A DNA stretch of 64,000 bases, from contig NZ_CP073751.1 of NCBI RefSeq assembly GCF_020025155.1, positions 2,731,167 through 2,795,166 of the forward strand, written 5' to 3'. The notes under the pieces were generated by a model. It was not told the DNA's origin and searched no databases. It was given only the letters and a program-made list of their open reading frames with translations. Origin of the DNA: Halopseudomonas nanhaiensis (GTDB taxonomy: Bacteria; Pseudomonadota; Gammaproteobacteria; Pseudomonadales; Pseudomonadaceae). Made by a program: the position numbers and the translations under genes. Below are positions 1 through 8,670 of the stretch, one piece after another (positions within the stretch are counted from its first letter, which is position 1; the number at the start of each line of letters is the position of its first letter).

Positions 1-1670
1 CATACGTCGACGACGCAAGCCGGCTCGCAGGAGCGCTCCTGGAACGAGGAATGACGCGCGGGGCAGTGGTCGGCCTGTTGCTGGGGAATTCGCCCGAATA
101 CTACATAGCGGATACAGCAGTGCTGGCCGCAGGCGGTACACCTGTCTCGCTGTATCCCACGTCATCGTCGGAGCAACTGGCCTATATGGCGCGCGATGCT
201 GGCATGACAGTCCTGATCACCGAGGCGCAATATGTGGCACGTCTCACTAGCGGCGAAGCCAGCTTCGATATGTTCAGTCTGGTCATCCTCACCGACGCAG
301 TGCCGCTGGAGGCGGTCGACGCGCCCTGGCCCGTCCTCGATCTGCGAAGCTTGCTGGACGGGCCTGGGCTGAGTGTCGATCTGGCGCAGGCAGCTGAAGC
401 GATCAGCCCGGATGATCTGCTTACCCTGGTGTACACCTCCGGCACTACAGGTGCACCGAAAGGTGTCCGGTTGAGCCACGCCAATCTGCTCAGTGCGGCT
501 CGCAGCATGGGCGCTCTGATGCAACTGTCCGAGGGCGGCCGCATTCTTGCCTGGCTGCCGCATGCGCATGTAGCCGGTCGCAACGGGCAATATTACTGCG
601 CGGTCATGTTCGGCCTGGAAGTGACGCTGTGCGAGGATCCCAAGCAACTGCCAGCTTTGCTGCCGACGGTACGGCCGACCTGGTTCTTCGCCGTACCGAG
701 GCTTTGGGAAAAGCTCAAGGCCGGGATCGAGGCCGAATTCGCCCGGCTGCCGGAGTCGGCGCAAACGGAAGTGCGCAACGCGATCGACGCGCGCCTCCAG
801 CGACTCCGCGACCCCGGCGGAGGCGCAAGGGAACAGGCGCTTCGGCTGGAAGAGGCGGATGCGAGGTACTTCGCACCGCTGCGCACCAAGCTCGGGCTGG
901 ATCAGGCCCGGGTGCTCAACACCGGTACGGCTCCCACGCCTGTGCACGTGCTGGAGTTCTTCGCTGCATTAGGATTGCCGATTGGAGACATCTTCGGCGC
1001 CACCGAAACCTGTGCCTGCGGCAGCATGGGCCAGGCCGCGAATTTCAGACTGGGCAGTGCCGGGCAGGCGGTACCCGGTATGGAAATCTCCATTGCCGAC
1101 GATGGCGAAGTACTGCTTCGCGGCCAGCCGGTGATGCAGGGCTATCACAACCAGCCGTCCAAAACCGCCGAAGCTCTGAGCAAGGACGGTTGGTACCGCA
1201 CGGGCGATGTCGGTCGGTTGGACGCCGACGGCTTCCTATGGATTACCGACCGTAAAAAAGAGCTGATCATCAGCTCGAGCGGCAAGAACATGTCGCCAGC
1301 CAACATCGAAGCCATGATCAAATCCGGCGATCCGCTTATCGGCCAGGTCTGTGTGATCGGTGATGCGCGGCCGTACAACACGGCCTTGATCGTCATCGAT
1401 CCAGACTATGCCCAGGCTTGGGCAACGGCGCGGCAAATCAAAGGCACGATCGGCGAGCTTGCCCGGCATCCCGAGCTCCTCTCGGCCATCACGGCGGGTG
1501 TGGAACGCGGCAACCAGCGGCTGTCTCGGGTCGAGCAGGTCAAACGCTTTACCGTGCTGGAGCGGGAATGGCCACCCGGTGGAGACGAGCTGACGACGAC
1601 CATGAAGCTCAGGCGCAAGGCCGTCGAACACAAATACGCCAGCGACATCGAGCAATTGTATACAGCCTAG
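1..1670 (+). CDS. Long-chain acyl-CoA synthetase / AMP-binding ligase (5' end missing)
   Basis: This adenylate-forming ligase probably activates a fatty or related acid to its CoA thioester. The P-loop YTSGTTGAPKG lies at about 432-464. The GATE segment, the GWYRTGD hinge motif and a DRKKELI segment of the C-terminal domain follow in the usual order. The reading frame is open from base 3 to the window edge and reads YVDDASRLAG before the first in-frame ATG at 51. That ATG is therefore internal, and the true start lies left of the window. The length and the SGKNMSPANIE segment resemble the FadD15/long-chain type rather than acetyl-CoA synthetase. Two MaoC-like genes follow on the same strand, so it probably belongs to a small acyl-CoA catabolic or biosynthetic operon. 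The substrate cannot be told from sequence. Confidence 0.9.
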   Translation, partial: YVDDASRLAGALLERGMTRGAVVGLLLGNSPEYYIADTAVLAAGGTPVSLYPTSSSEQLAYMARDAGMTVLITEAQYVARLTSGEASFDMFSLVILTDAVPLEAVDAPWPVLDLRSLLDGPGLSVDLAQAAEAISPDDLLTLVYTSGTTGAPKGVRLSHANLLSAARSMGALMQLSEGGRILAWLPHAHVAGRNGQYYCAVMFGLEVTLCEDPKQLPALLPTVRPTWFFAVPRLWEKLKAGIEAEFARLPESAQTEVRNAIDARLQRLRDPGGGAREQALRLEEADARYFAPLRTKLGLDQARVLNTGTAPTPVHVLEFFAALGLPIGDIFGATETCACGSMGQAANFRLGSAGQAVPGMEISIADDGEVLLRGQPVMQGYHNQPSKTAEALSKDGWYRTGDVGRLDADGFLWITDRKKELIISSSGKNMSPANIEAMIKSGDPLIGQVCVIGDARPYNTALIVIDPDYAQAWATARQIKGTIGELARHPELLSAITAGVERGNQRLSRVEQVKRFTVLEREWPPGGDELTTTMKLRRKAVEHKYASDIEQLYTA

Positions 1671-1759
1671 TGCTGCCAACCGGTCGAAGACAGTCGCCCG
1701 GCGTGACGCGCCGGGCGGACTATTCACCGATCGGAGAATATAAACCGGAGGAGTACATC

Positions 1760-2323
1760 ATGAGCAAGAACACCGAGGTTTTCGAACATCTGGTGCAGAC
1801 CGAGAGGCAACGTGGTTTTTCCCGCGATTTCCTCGCTACCTGGGAGCAATGCGAGTTCTGGAACACCGTTGAGGTAGGGCAGATGCGCATGAATCCGCGC
1901 ACTTTCGTGGTGGAGGAGGAAGACGTCCTGGCTTACAACAAGGCGCTCGGCGAAACCCACCCATTGTTCATCGATCCCGAGTACGCTCGTCGCCACGCGC
2001 CCAATGGCACGGTTATCGTGCATCCTGTGTTCATCACCACCATTGCCTTCTGGTTTGCCCAGCCCGGCGACGGTGGGTCGTGGATACGCACGCCCGGGGC
2101 ACGTAATCCGTTCCAGCACCTCGAGATTTTCGATCCGATCCGCGTCGGTGACCGCCTGACCCAGGTGCAGGAAACCAGCGACCGTTTCTGGCGCCGTGAC
2201 AAGGCGTATATCACCACCCATTCGATACTCACCGACCAGAACGACCGCAAGAAGGTGGAGTTCTGGGGAACATTGATCCTGCCGCCGACTGCCGACGACG
2301 TCCGCCCGTTCGCTACCGCCTGA
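1760..2323 (+). CDS. MaoC-like dehydratase, N-terminal (FAS1-like) hot-dog domain protein
   Basis: A 187-residue single hot-dog protein of the MaoC/FAS1 dehydratase N-terminal type. These proteins usually pair with a second MaoC subunit to hydrate an enoyl-CoA. The ATG at 1760 has a strong GGAGGAG ribosome site at about 1747-1753, which decides the start. The segment ALGETHPLFIDPEYAR is typical of the family. The next gene, 13 bases downstream, encodes a canonical MaoC domain, so the two may form a heteromeric hydratase. The acyl-CoA ligase upstream supports a role in acyl-CoA metabolism. The substrate is unknown. Confidence 0.85.
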   Translation: MSKNTEVFEHLVQTERQRGFSRDFLATWEQCEFWNTVEVGQMRMNPRTFVVEEEDVLAYNKALGETHPLFIDPEYARRHAPNGTVIVHPVFITTIAFWFAQPGDGGSWIRTPGARNPFQHLEIFDPIRVGDRLTQVQETSDRFWRRDKAYITTHSILTDQNDRKKVEFWGTLILPPTADDVRPFATA

Positions 2324-2336
2324 CTCTCAAGGAAAC

Positions 2337-2825
2337 ATGACCATGACCCAATCGACCCAAGCGCTTGACCGGCCCGTTCCCTATCTGGACGACCTCAAGG
2401 CAGGCGACCTGCTGGAGCCCCTGGTATATGAAATCACCCAGGATCTGATCCACCGCTATGGCCTGGCAAGCCTGGATCTCAATCCGGTACACATGAATCC
2501 GGCCTGGTGTGAACGCGCACAGGTATTCGGAACGCCGAAAACCGTCCAGCACGGCATGATGAGCATGTCCTTCATGGCCTCGGTGGTCCTGCGGTCCTTC
2601 GGTCCGCTGGCCAACATACTCGTTGTCGACAGCAAGTTCACCAAACCGGGCCCAGTGGGCAACACCATCACCTGCCGCGGCAAGGTGCGTGACATTCACG
2701 TGCTCAACAATGGTAACGACTACGCGATCATCAACGTCGAAGCCACCGATCAGGACGGCGACACCGTCGGGATCAGCGAAGTCCATGTTCGGCTGCCGCG
2801 ACGGCCTGGCGCAGGCGCGGTATAG
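2337..2825 (+). CDS. MaoC family dehydratase (enoyl-CoA hydratase 2 type)
   Basis: A 162-residue MaoC-domain protein. The segment LDLNPVHMN corresponds to the hydratase-2 motif with its Asn-Pro and His, and TPKTVQHGMMSMSF follows as in (R)-specific enoyl-CoA hydratases. It lies 13 bases after the FAS1-type hot-dog gene and on the same strand, so the two products are likely partner subunits. Two in-frame ATGs (2337 and 2343) sit close together after an AAGGA. Either could be used. It presumably acts in the cytoplasm on the product of the upstream ligase, which is an inference from order. Confidence 0.85.
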   Translation: MTMTQSTQALDRPVPYLDDLKAGDLLEPLVYEITQDLIHRYGLASLDLNPVHMNPAWCERAQVFGTPKTVQHGMMSMSFMASVVLRSFGPLANILVVDSKFTKPGPVGNTITCRGKVRDIHVLNNGNDYAIINVEATDQDGDTVGISEVHVRLPRRPGAGAV

Positions 2826-2834
2826 CGTCAGAGG

Positions 2835-2862
2835 GGCCGATTTTGCTGTGCTAGAATCGGCC
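2835..2862 (+). promoter_or_regulatory. Candidate promoter and TetR operator for the downstream regulator
   Basis: A perfect 8-bp inverted repeat, GGCCGATT at 2835-2842 and AATCGGCC at 2855-2862, encloses an extended -10 sequence (TG-C-TAGAAT, with TAGAAT at 2852-2857). It sits 25 bases before the TetR start at 2887. A dyad overlapping the -10 box is what an autorepressed TetR gene would show. No T-run follows, so a terminator is unlikely. The sequence is seen; binding is inferred. Confidence 0.45.
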
Positions 2863-2886
2863 GCTTTCAACTCCAACAGTGATCTC

Positions 2887-3540
2887 ATGAGCAAGCTTTC
2901 GGATGAAGACAATGCCGCTCGCCCGCGTTCCAGCCGGGCCCCTGCCAACCTGACCCAGCGCGGGACGGAACGACGGCAGGCGCTGCTTGCCGCGGCGCTG
3001 AGGATTATCGTTCGCGACGGCCCGGGTTCGGTGACTTTCCGGACGGTGGTGGCCGAAGCCAGCGCCAGTCATGGTTCGGTGGCGTACTACTTCGGGACAC
3101 GCGAAGAGCTCATCCGGGAGGCAATGATACTGGTCGCCAACCGTAACATCGAAGCACTGGCCGGCGTGCTCGAACAATTCGAATCCGTGCCTGGCGATCC
3201 GCAGTCGCTTGCCACGATCATTGCCAACCACTCCACTCAACAGATGATCGAAGATCGCAGCATGGGTATCACGATCATCGAACTTCACCTCGCCGCCGCA
3301 CGCTATCCGGAGTTGCGGCCGGTGCTGCGCGACTGGGGTAGGGCATATGCCCGCATTATTCACCGCATCCTCGCCAATCTCGGCTCCTCCGATCCCCAGG
3401 CGGATGCGGCCCTGCTCACCAACACCATCAACGGTCATGTCATCGGCCAGCTGGCTCTACAACGAAAGGACTTCGAGTCGACGGTTCTACGTCCAGCCAT
3501 ACTTAGATTGCTGACGACGATCGCCAATCCGACTTGTTGA
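2887..3540 (+). CDS. TetR/AcrR family transcriptional regulator
   Basis: A 217-residue TetR-type repressor. The N-terminal helix-turn-helix reads VTFRTVVAEASASHGSVAYYF, with the usual GSVAYYFGTREELI ending. The C-terminal part is a helical ligand domain with no recognisable specificity. The ATG at 2887 is chosen because the family homology begins shortly after it; the frame is open well upstream only because it shadows the MaoC gene. It follows the ligase-MaoC-MaoC genes on the same strand and probably controls them in response to an acyl-CoA or related compound. An inverted repeat over its own promoter suggests autoregulation. Confidence 0.88.
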   Translation: MSKLSDEDNAARPRSSRAPANLTQRGTERRQALLAAALRIIVRDGPGSVTFRTVVAEASASHGSVAYYFGTREELIREAMILVANRNIEALAGVLEQFESVPGDPQSLATIIANHSTQQMIEDRSMGITIIELHLAAARYPELRPVLRDWGRAYARIIHRILANLGSSDPQADAALLTNTINGHVIGQLALQRKDFESTVLRPAILRLLTTIANPTC

Positions 3541-3866
3541 GAGGATCATGGTGAGTGTCTGCTTCTGGCCGAAAGCGGACGATATCTGCCCTCTCTGAAC
3601 TCAACGGACCGGAATTCCATCTCCACGGATCATCATCAGCAAGATAGTCGTGTCGGGTACTTGTTCGCCCCGGCGGAGTCGCTAGGATTTGCAGGCTTCT
3701 GGTTTCCATGCGCCTTCTAGCTCGTTACCGGATTGCAGTCCGCATGCGGAATAGCATTCGGGCGAGGGCAAGATTCGGGCGACCAGAGAAAACCAAAGTT
3801 TGATTGGTTAAAACCAGTCGATTGAGCGCGCGCACGGTTCGAACGCAATCAACTCCAAGATCGCTA
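3541..3866. other. Intergenic region with a 24-bp palindrome
   Basis: 326 bases with no convincing gene. A near-perfect palindrome lies at 3557-3580 (GTCTGCTTCTGG against CCGAAAGCGGAC: one mismatch, two G-T pairs). A weak hairpin with arms AACCAA and TTGGTT at 3791-3809 could end leftward dsbG transcription, but its T-run is poor. A 68-codon leftward reading frame over 3503-3709 has no ribosome site or recognisable features. Confidence 0.5.
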
Positions 3867-4634
3867 TTAGCGTTCTCCCATGATCTGCCGCAGGGCGTCG
3901 GGCCTCGGGGCGCCCTTGTGCTGTTGCAGACGTTCGTCTGCATCGAGATAGTAGATGGCCGGGGTGGCTGCGGCGCCCAGTTCCCCCATCAGCGCCTCGT
4001 TCGAATCCAGCTTCGTCTGCAGCGCTGCGGGTATGTCGCTCACAGCTTTCAGTGTGCTTGCCTTTCCGGCCTGCTCATGGCGATGGAGCGCATCCCTTGG
4101 GTCGTCTGCAACGAGGAGTCTCGCAGCTTTTCCTGCGCTATCAGGCATCAACATGCCAACCATGACGTGACGAAGCTGAACAGCGCCCGATTCAACCCAC
4201 GGTCGCGCCTGCTTCCAGAACAGGTTGCAATATGGGCAGTTGGGATCGGAAAACATATAGACAACTCGGGGCGCATCATCGCTTCCGTCTGCAATCCAGT
4301 GGCTCTGTTCGAGCCGCTGCCACATTTCCTTGCCCATCGGTTCGTAGACCAGGCGTTCCAGGGGCTCCTGGCTGAGATTCTCTCCCCTCGCGTCGAGCAG
4401 ATTCCCCACAAGCACATGCTGACCATCCTCAGTCAGATACAGCGTCATACCCTGCCCGTTGAACCGAGCAGCGTAACCCTTCAAGCCGGCCGGCGCGTCG
4501 AAGGTATCGATGATCTGAACGCCCTTAGACTGTAACGTCTCGATCGCGGCGGGCCATTGGTCTCCAAGCGCGTACGACGCGGGGAATAGCGACAGAGCGC
4601 AACACAACGCGCACCTGGAAGGTACTTTGATCAT
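3867..4634 (-). CDS. dsbG: Thiol:disulfide interchange protein DsbG
   Basis: A 255-residue periplasmic DsbC/DsbG-type protein. The N-terminus has a hydrophobic signal segment ending near SYALG. An N-terminal dimerisation region follows. The thioredoxin domain carries the CPYC active site within SDPNCPYCNLF, and the cis-proline loop is ATPAIYY. It protects or isomerises cysteines in exported proteins and is kept reduced by DsbD. The start at 4634 has a GAGGAG ribosome site. dsbE and dsbD lie to the right on the same strand, but an acyltransferase gene and 160 non-coding bases separate dsbG from them. Pseudomonas aeruginosa has dsbG, dsbE and dsbD adjacent (PA2476-PA2478). Confidence 0.93.
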   Translation of the reverse strand: MIKVPSRCALCCALSLFPASYALGDQWPAAIETLQSKGVQIIDTFDAPAGLKGYAARFNGQGMTLYLTEDGQHVLVGNLLDARGENLSQEPLERLVYEPMGKEMWQRLEQSHWIADGSDDAPRVVYMFSDPNCPYCNLFWKQARPWVESGAVQLRHVMVGMLMPDSAGKAARLLVADDPRDALHRHEQAGKASTLKAVSDIPAALQTKLDSNEALMGELGAAATPAIYYLDADERLQQHKGAPRPDALRQIMGER

Positions 4635-4793
4635 TCACTATACTCCTCAGTTTTACAGCGGGCGCGCCAGCCCGGCGCGATATTCGCCAGAAGGTTAGTA
4701 ACCTTGGTCAAACCGTCTTCGATTTCTAGGTACCGGTGGCAGCGTCGAACATCGGACTCCTGCCCAAACTTGACGCGAGTGTTCTCTCCAGAC

Positions 4794-5807
4794 CTAGCGA
4801 ATCGCTCCGATAGCGCGACGGGGATACAACCCCTCTGCCGAGAACAGGGCGTCGACCAGACGCGAGCGATGCCGTAGCCAGACAACGCCCAGACAAATCG
4901 CAAAAACGAGAGCGAGGTACCCTGAGAACACATATAGCGGGTTCACTTCGGTGCTTTCGATCAATAACGGAATGGCGATACCCACCGGCACATGCACCAT
5001 GTACAGAACCAGCGAGTTACGACCGAGATAGGCCAGCGCAGGTGCGATCCGCCATTGCTCGGCGCGCTTTGTCAGGATGATCAGGATGGGTAGCGCAGCA
5101 CCTGCCACGATGCAGTAGGTCAGATTGTGTTTTGCGATCGGTATCAGGTCGACCATGACGCCAGTCATGCATACCGCGATGACCGCCAAACCGCCCCAGA
5201 TTAATGATGTCTGGTGTTCGTCTATCCATGCTGCGCAATTGGAAGCGCGGTTCGCGAACGCGCCTGCCATGAAGAACATGAACAGTGCCGTCAAATAGCC
5301 AAAGCCTGCCGGGTATCCGATCAGATACAGCGTGACGGCGACCAACGCCGAGACCACGAATCCTGCCTTGAACAGAAAAAACCCAACGATGTAATAAACA
5401 GCCAGGTAGTGCAGAAACCACAAGTGGTGCCAGGGATCGTAAAGTAGCGCTTTGAACAGATCGATTTCCGAAGGAAGGCCGAGGGCGATCTCCCGAACCT
5501 CGTACAGCAGATAGAGAATCAGCGTCCACACCACGAACGGATAGATCAGATTACTGATCTTCCCAAGCGCATATCGCTTCGCCCCTTTTTTGATAGACCC
5601 CGCCAGCAGCATCCCGGAGAGAAAGAACAGCACGGGCATGCGGAACGGGCCAACCAATTCGCCAACGTATTTCAACCCGGCGAAAGCATCCGGGTACTTC
5701 TCATACATATAGACGGTGCAGTGGTAGACGACGACCAGGAAGATAGCGACGCCTCGCAGCATGTCCATCCAGCGCATCCGGTTTTGGTTCCCAACATCAG
5801 CAACCAT
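4794..5807 (-). CDS. Acyltransferase family 3 (OafA/YrhL-like) membrane protein
   Basis: A 337-residue multi-pass membrane protein of the acyltransferase-3 family. The N-terminus RWMDMLRGVAIFLVVVYHC carries the conserved Arg and His of the family, and about ten hydrophobic segments follow. Such proteins transfer acetyl or other acyl groups to sugars or lipids on the outer face of the inner membrane. The ATG at 5807 is preferred to the one at 5828 because GGGGAGGG precedes it at good spacing, while nothing comparable precedes 5828. It sits between dsbE and dsbG on the same strand and has no obvious part in disulfide chemistry, so it looks like an insertion in that run. Its substrate cannot be told. 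Confidence 0.85.
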   Translation of the reverse strand: MVADVGNQNRMRWMDMLRGVAIFLVVVYHCTVYMYEKYPDAFAGLKYVGELVGPFRMPVLFFLSGMLLAGSIKKGAKRYALGKISNLIYPFVVWTLILYLLYEVREIALGLPSEIDLFKALLYDPWHHLWFLHYLAVYYIVGFFLFKAGFVVSALVAVTLYLIGYPAGFGYLTALFMFFMAGAFANRASNCAAWIDEHQTSLIWGGLAVIAVCMTGVMVDLIPIAKHNLTYCIVAGAALPILIILTKRAEQWRIAPALAYLGRNSLVLYMVHVPVGIAIPLLIESTEVNPLYVFSGYLALVFAICLGVVWLRHRSRLVDALFSAEGLYPRRAIGAIR

Positions 5808-5930
5808 GCGAGGCGCCCTCCCCGTCATCGGAACGGAGAAAATCAGCGGGTTTGGTGGAGCCGACGCTGTTCGACAATAAATGGCAATACTGCTCGCAGC
5901 TTCTATGGCAGGAGTCCATGGTCCTTGCGT

Positions 5931-6743
5931 TCATCGATCATTCTCCTTCAGTTTCTGCAGCTGTCGCGCCAGGCTGGCGCGGGATAGCTCGCCAAGATGA
6001 CTGGCTACCTGGCGCCCTTCGGCATCGTAGAAAAGCGTCGTAGGCAGCGCGGCTGAGCCGAGCAACTGGCCCAACTGCCCGCCGGTATCCAGCAGCACGT
6101 TGTCCAGACCAAGCTGGTGAGTGTTCAGGTATTGGCCAATGGTCCGTTCACCCTCCCCCTGGTTTACGAAGAGAAAGGTCAGGTCGGGTTCGTTGTGCTG
6201 GGCTTCGGCAAGTACCGGCATCTCTCTGCGACACGGTGGGCACCAGGTCGCCCATAGATTGATCACCACGGGTTTGCCGAGGTAATCATGCAGCGCGGCT
6301 GGATTGCCCTGCTGATCGCGCAGCGTCAACTCCGGCAACCGGGTACCCTGTTCGAACGCGTGCAGGACCAGGCTGGTGAAGCTCCAGACCGACACTCCCA
6401 CTGCCATGGCAAACCCCAACGGCTTGCGCAGAGTCTTGTCCCGCCAGACCATCCAACCGCCCAGCAGCACAGCTGCCAGCACCCCCGGCCAGGCGATGAA
6501 TCCGCCATCGCGGATATCGATTGCGTTCCAGGGCTCGTCGCGAAAGTGATCGAAATAAGCGATCACAAAAGCCAGGCGCGCGACGATCAGCGCTACCAGC
6601 AGCAATTTGAAGAGCTGTGCTTCCGGGTTGAGTTTGCTGCGTCGACCGACCCACCAGCCGGTCAACATTGCGAACAGCAGGCTCAGAATCAGCAGGAGGT
6701 GCGGGACCGGCAATGCGATCGGCCCTACGTTCATGGTCAACAT
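5931..6743 (-). CDS. dsbE: TlpA/DsbE-type thioredoxin with an N-terminal membrane domain
   Basis: A 270-residue protein in two parts. The first 125 residues or so form about four membrane segments; the stretch RLAFVIAYFDHF...DGGFIAWPG recalls the prolipoprotein diacylglyceryl transferase fold. The C-terminal half is a TlpA-like periplasmic thioredoxin with WATWCPPCRREMPVL as its CPPC active site and the cis-proline region SAALPTTLFYD. It probably relays electrons from DsbD to periplasmic targets. Its start overlaps the dsbD stop by one base, so the two are translationally coupled. The same arrangement occurs in the dsbDEG operon of P. aeruginosa. Confidence 0.9.
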   Translation of the reverse strand: MLTMNVGPIALPVPHLLLILSLLFAMLTGWWVGRRSKLNPEAQLFKLLLVALIVARLAFVIAYFDHFRDEPWNAIDIRDGGFIAWPGVLAAVLLGGWMVWRDKTLRKPLGFAMAVGVSVWSFTSLVLHAFEQGTRLPELTLRDQQGNPAALHDYLGKPVVINLWATWCPPCRREMPVLAEAQHNEPDLTFLFVNQGEGERTIGQYLNTHQLGLDNVLLDTGGQLGQLLGSAALPTTLFYDAEGRQVASHLGELSRASLARQLQKLKENDR

Positions 6744-8491
6744 CAGCCGCGCTCCAATGTTTCAGTCCAATTGGCCAGAAATTGCCGGGCATCTACCTCG
6801 CCGGTAATGCGCTGGGAGCGCCGTTCGACGCCGTCCGGACCGATCCATAGCAATGTCGGCGGCCCCAGCACCTTGTAGCGCTCCAAGAGTTCGCGCGTCG
6901 CGGAATTGGTAACGGTGACGTCGGGCCGCAGAATGCGCACATCTTTCAATGCCGCTTTAACCTCGGCATTGCCGAACACTTCCCTTTCCATCACCTTGCA
7001 CGACACACACCAGTCGGCGTAGTAATCAATCAGCACCCATTGACCGGCCGCTCTGGCAGCGGCGAGCTCTTTGTAAAGCACGGCGGGCTCGCTGAAACCG
7101 ACAGGGTTTTCACCTGCCTCACCAGCCTGAACGGTCGCCACACCGCCGGTGAATATCGCCAGCGGTCGCAACGGGTCGTGCGCGCCGCCTGCGGCGCCTA
7201 ACAACATGGTTACGCCCCAGATAGCGGCCAGCGAGGCAACGGCCTTGCTCAACGCCTGACGCTTGCGCAGCTCACGGGCAAGCTGCAGCAGCCCGATGGC
7301 CAGCATCACCAGTAACGCGCCCCATAACCCCACCCAGGCCGGGTCCGACAGCAACGGCCGGAGTACATAGAGCGCTGCAATCAGAAACAGGAAGCCAAAC
7401 GAGACCTTGATGCGCTCCATCCACGCGCCGGGTTTGGGCAGAAATCGGTTCCCAACCGTGACCAGCAATACCAGCGGCGCACCGATGCCCAGCCCCAGCG
7501 CGAACAACACCAGTCCGCCGTGAAGCGCATTGCCGCTTTGCGCGATGTATAACAGTGCTGCCGCGAGGGGCGCTGTCATGCAGGGTCCGACCAGCAGACC
7601 GGACAGCACACCCAATACGCTTGCCCCGGCCAGGCTGCCCCCCTTGCGGAATCGCCCGGCATTCTCCAACCGGTCGCGCAGTCTGGCCGGGAGCTGCAAT
7701 TCAAAAAAGCCGAACATGGGCAGCGACAGCAAGACAAAAAGGCCGGCGAAACCGGCGATCAACCATGGCTGCATCAGCAGGCCCTGCAGATTGGCACCGA
7801 GCAGTGCTGCCAGCACTCCGAGGGCGGCGTAGACCAGAGCCATGCTGATCACATAGGCCATGGCCAGAACGAAGCCGAGCCGCGGCGTGGCCCCGCTGCC
7901 GACGACAACTCCTGCCAGGATGGGCAGCATCGGTAGCGAGCAGGGTGCAAAAGCCAGCAATAAACCGAGGCCAAAGAACAGGAGCAAATTCAGACTTAGG
8001 GCTCGCTCTTGCAAACCGCTGACCAGCGCTTCGTCATCAGCCTGCACAGAGCCAGGCGGGAGATCTGGCGCCGCGCTGCCCAGACTGACCTGCTTGGATT
8101 GCGGCGGATAACATAAGCCGGCATCAGCACAGCCTTGCCAGCCCAGCTCGATAGTGCCGGCGTCAGTATCGGCGATGATCACTTCGAGACCGCCCCGATA
8201 GATCCGCGAGTCACCGAAGAACTCATCGGTGTACGGTTCGCCCGCTGGGAGTGCCGGTTGCTCATCGGGATCAAGCCCGCCGAAACTCAGGCGTTGCTGA
8301 TAAAGATAGTAGCCCGGCGCGATATCCCAGCGGACCAGCGTGCGGCCCTGGCCCTGCGGCTCGACATGCAGCTGGAATGCCCTGTCTACAGGTAGGAAAT
8401 CGTTCTGCTCATGGTTTGCTGGAAACAGCGAAGCATTCGCCGTTTGCAGCAAGCAGGCACAGCAAACCAGTAACAAGGTAATCGCTCGCAT
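6743..8491 (-). CDS. dsbD: Thiol:disulfide interchange protein DsbD
   Basis: A 582-residue inner-membrane electron transporter that moves reducing power from cytoplasmic thioredoxin to the periplasm. A signal sequence (MRAITLLLVCCACLLQTANA) is followed by the periplasmic alpha domain with the pair in CADAGLC. Eight or so membrane helices carry the cysteines in FAPCSLP and VGPCMTAP. The C-terminal thioredoxin domain has WCVSCKVME. All six functional cysteines are present, so it should be active. It is the first gene of a leftward run with dsbE. The divergent dsbR gene begins 223 bases away, and that gap contains repeated GATTAAC heptamers. Confidence 0.95.
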   Translation of the reverse strand: MRAITLLLVCCACLLQTANASLFPANHEQNDFLPVDRAFQLHVEPQGQGRTLVRWDIAPGYYLYQQRLSFGGLDPDEQPALPAGEPYTDEFFGDSRIYRGGLEVIIADTDAGTIELGWQGCADAGLCYPPQSKQVSLGSAAPDLPPGSVQADDEALVSGLQERALSLNLLLFFGLGLLLAFAPCSLPMLPILAGVVVGSGATPRLGFVLAMAYVISMALVYAALGVLAALLGANLQGLLMQPWLIAGFAGLFVLLSLPMFGFFELQLPARLRDRLENAGRFRKGGSLAGASVLGVLSGLLVGPCMTAPLAAALLYIAQSGNALHGGLVLFALGLGIGAPLVLLVTVGNRFLPKPGAWMERIKVSFGFLFLIAALYVLRPLLSDPAWVGLWGALLVMLAIGLLQLARELRKRQALSKAVASLAAIWGVTMLLGAAGGAHDPLRPLAIFTGGVATVQAGEAGENPVGFSEPAVLYKELAAARAAGQWVLIDYYADWCVSCKVMEREVFGNAEVKAALKDVRILRPDVTVTNSATRELLERYKVLGPPTLLWIGPDGVERRSQRITGEVDARQFLANWTETLERG

Positions 8492-8535
8492 AAGCCCCGA
8501 TCCGAAAAACAGTCCAGCGGAGGATGAGGGGCGCG

Positions 8536-8670
8536 GATTAACGGGCGATTAACCACTGTTACATCGCTGGATATCGCTTCCGCCTGCCGGGAACAATGCT
8601 GGCTTCGGTGCTAGGGCAACGAGCTAAAGAGCAATCGGCCCGCTGCTATGCTGATAACGTTCTGTTAATC
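8536..8670. promoter_or_regulatory. Divergent dsbD/dsbR control region with GATTAAC repeats
   Basis: The heptamer GATTAAC occurs at 8536-8542 and again at 8547-8553, a period of 11 bases or one helical turn. Its reverse complement GTTAATC is at 8664-8670. Tandem repeats about one turn apart are the usual binding pattern of OmpR-type regulators. The pair lies 45-62 bases upstream of the dsbD start and the single copy 45 bases upstream of dsbR. DsbR binding is inferred, not shown. Confidence 0.5.

Noticed and set aside
162..947. A 261-codon minus-strand frame
   Set aside because: It is antisense to the acyl-CoA ligase and has no family features.
3503..3709. A 68-codon minus-strand frame in the gap after the TetR gene
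   Set aside because: No ribosome site, no motif, and it overlaps the tetR end. It covers the palindrome at 3557-3580.
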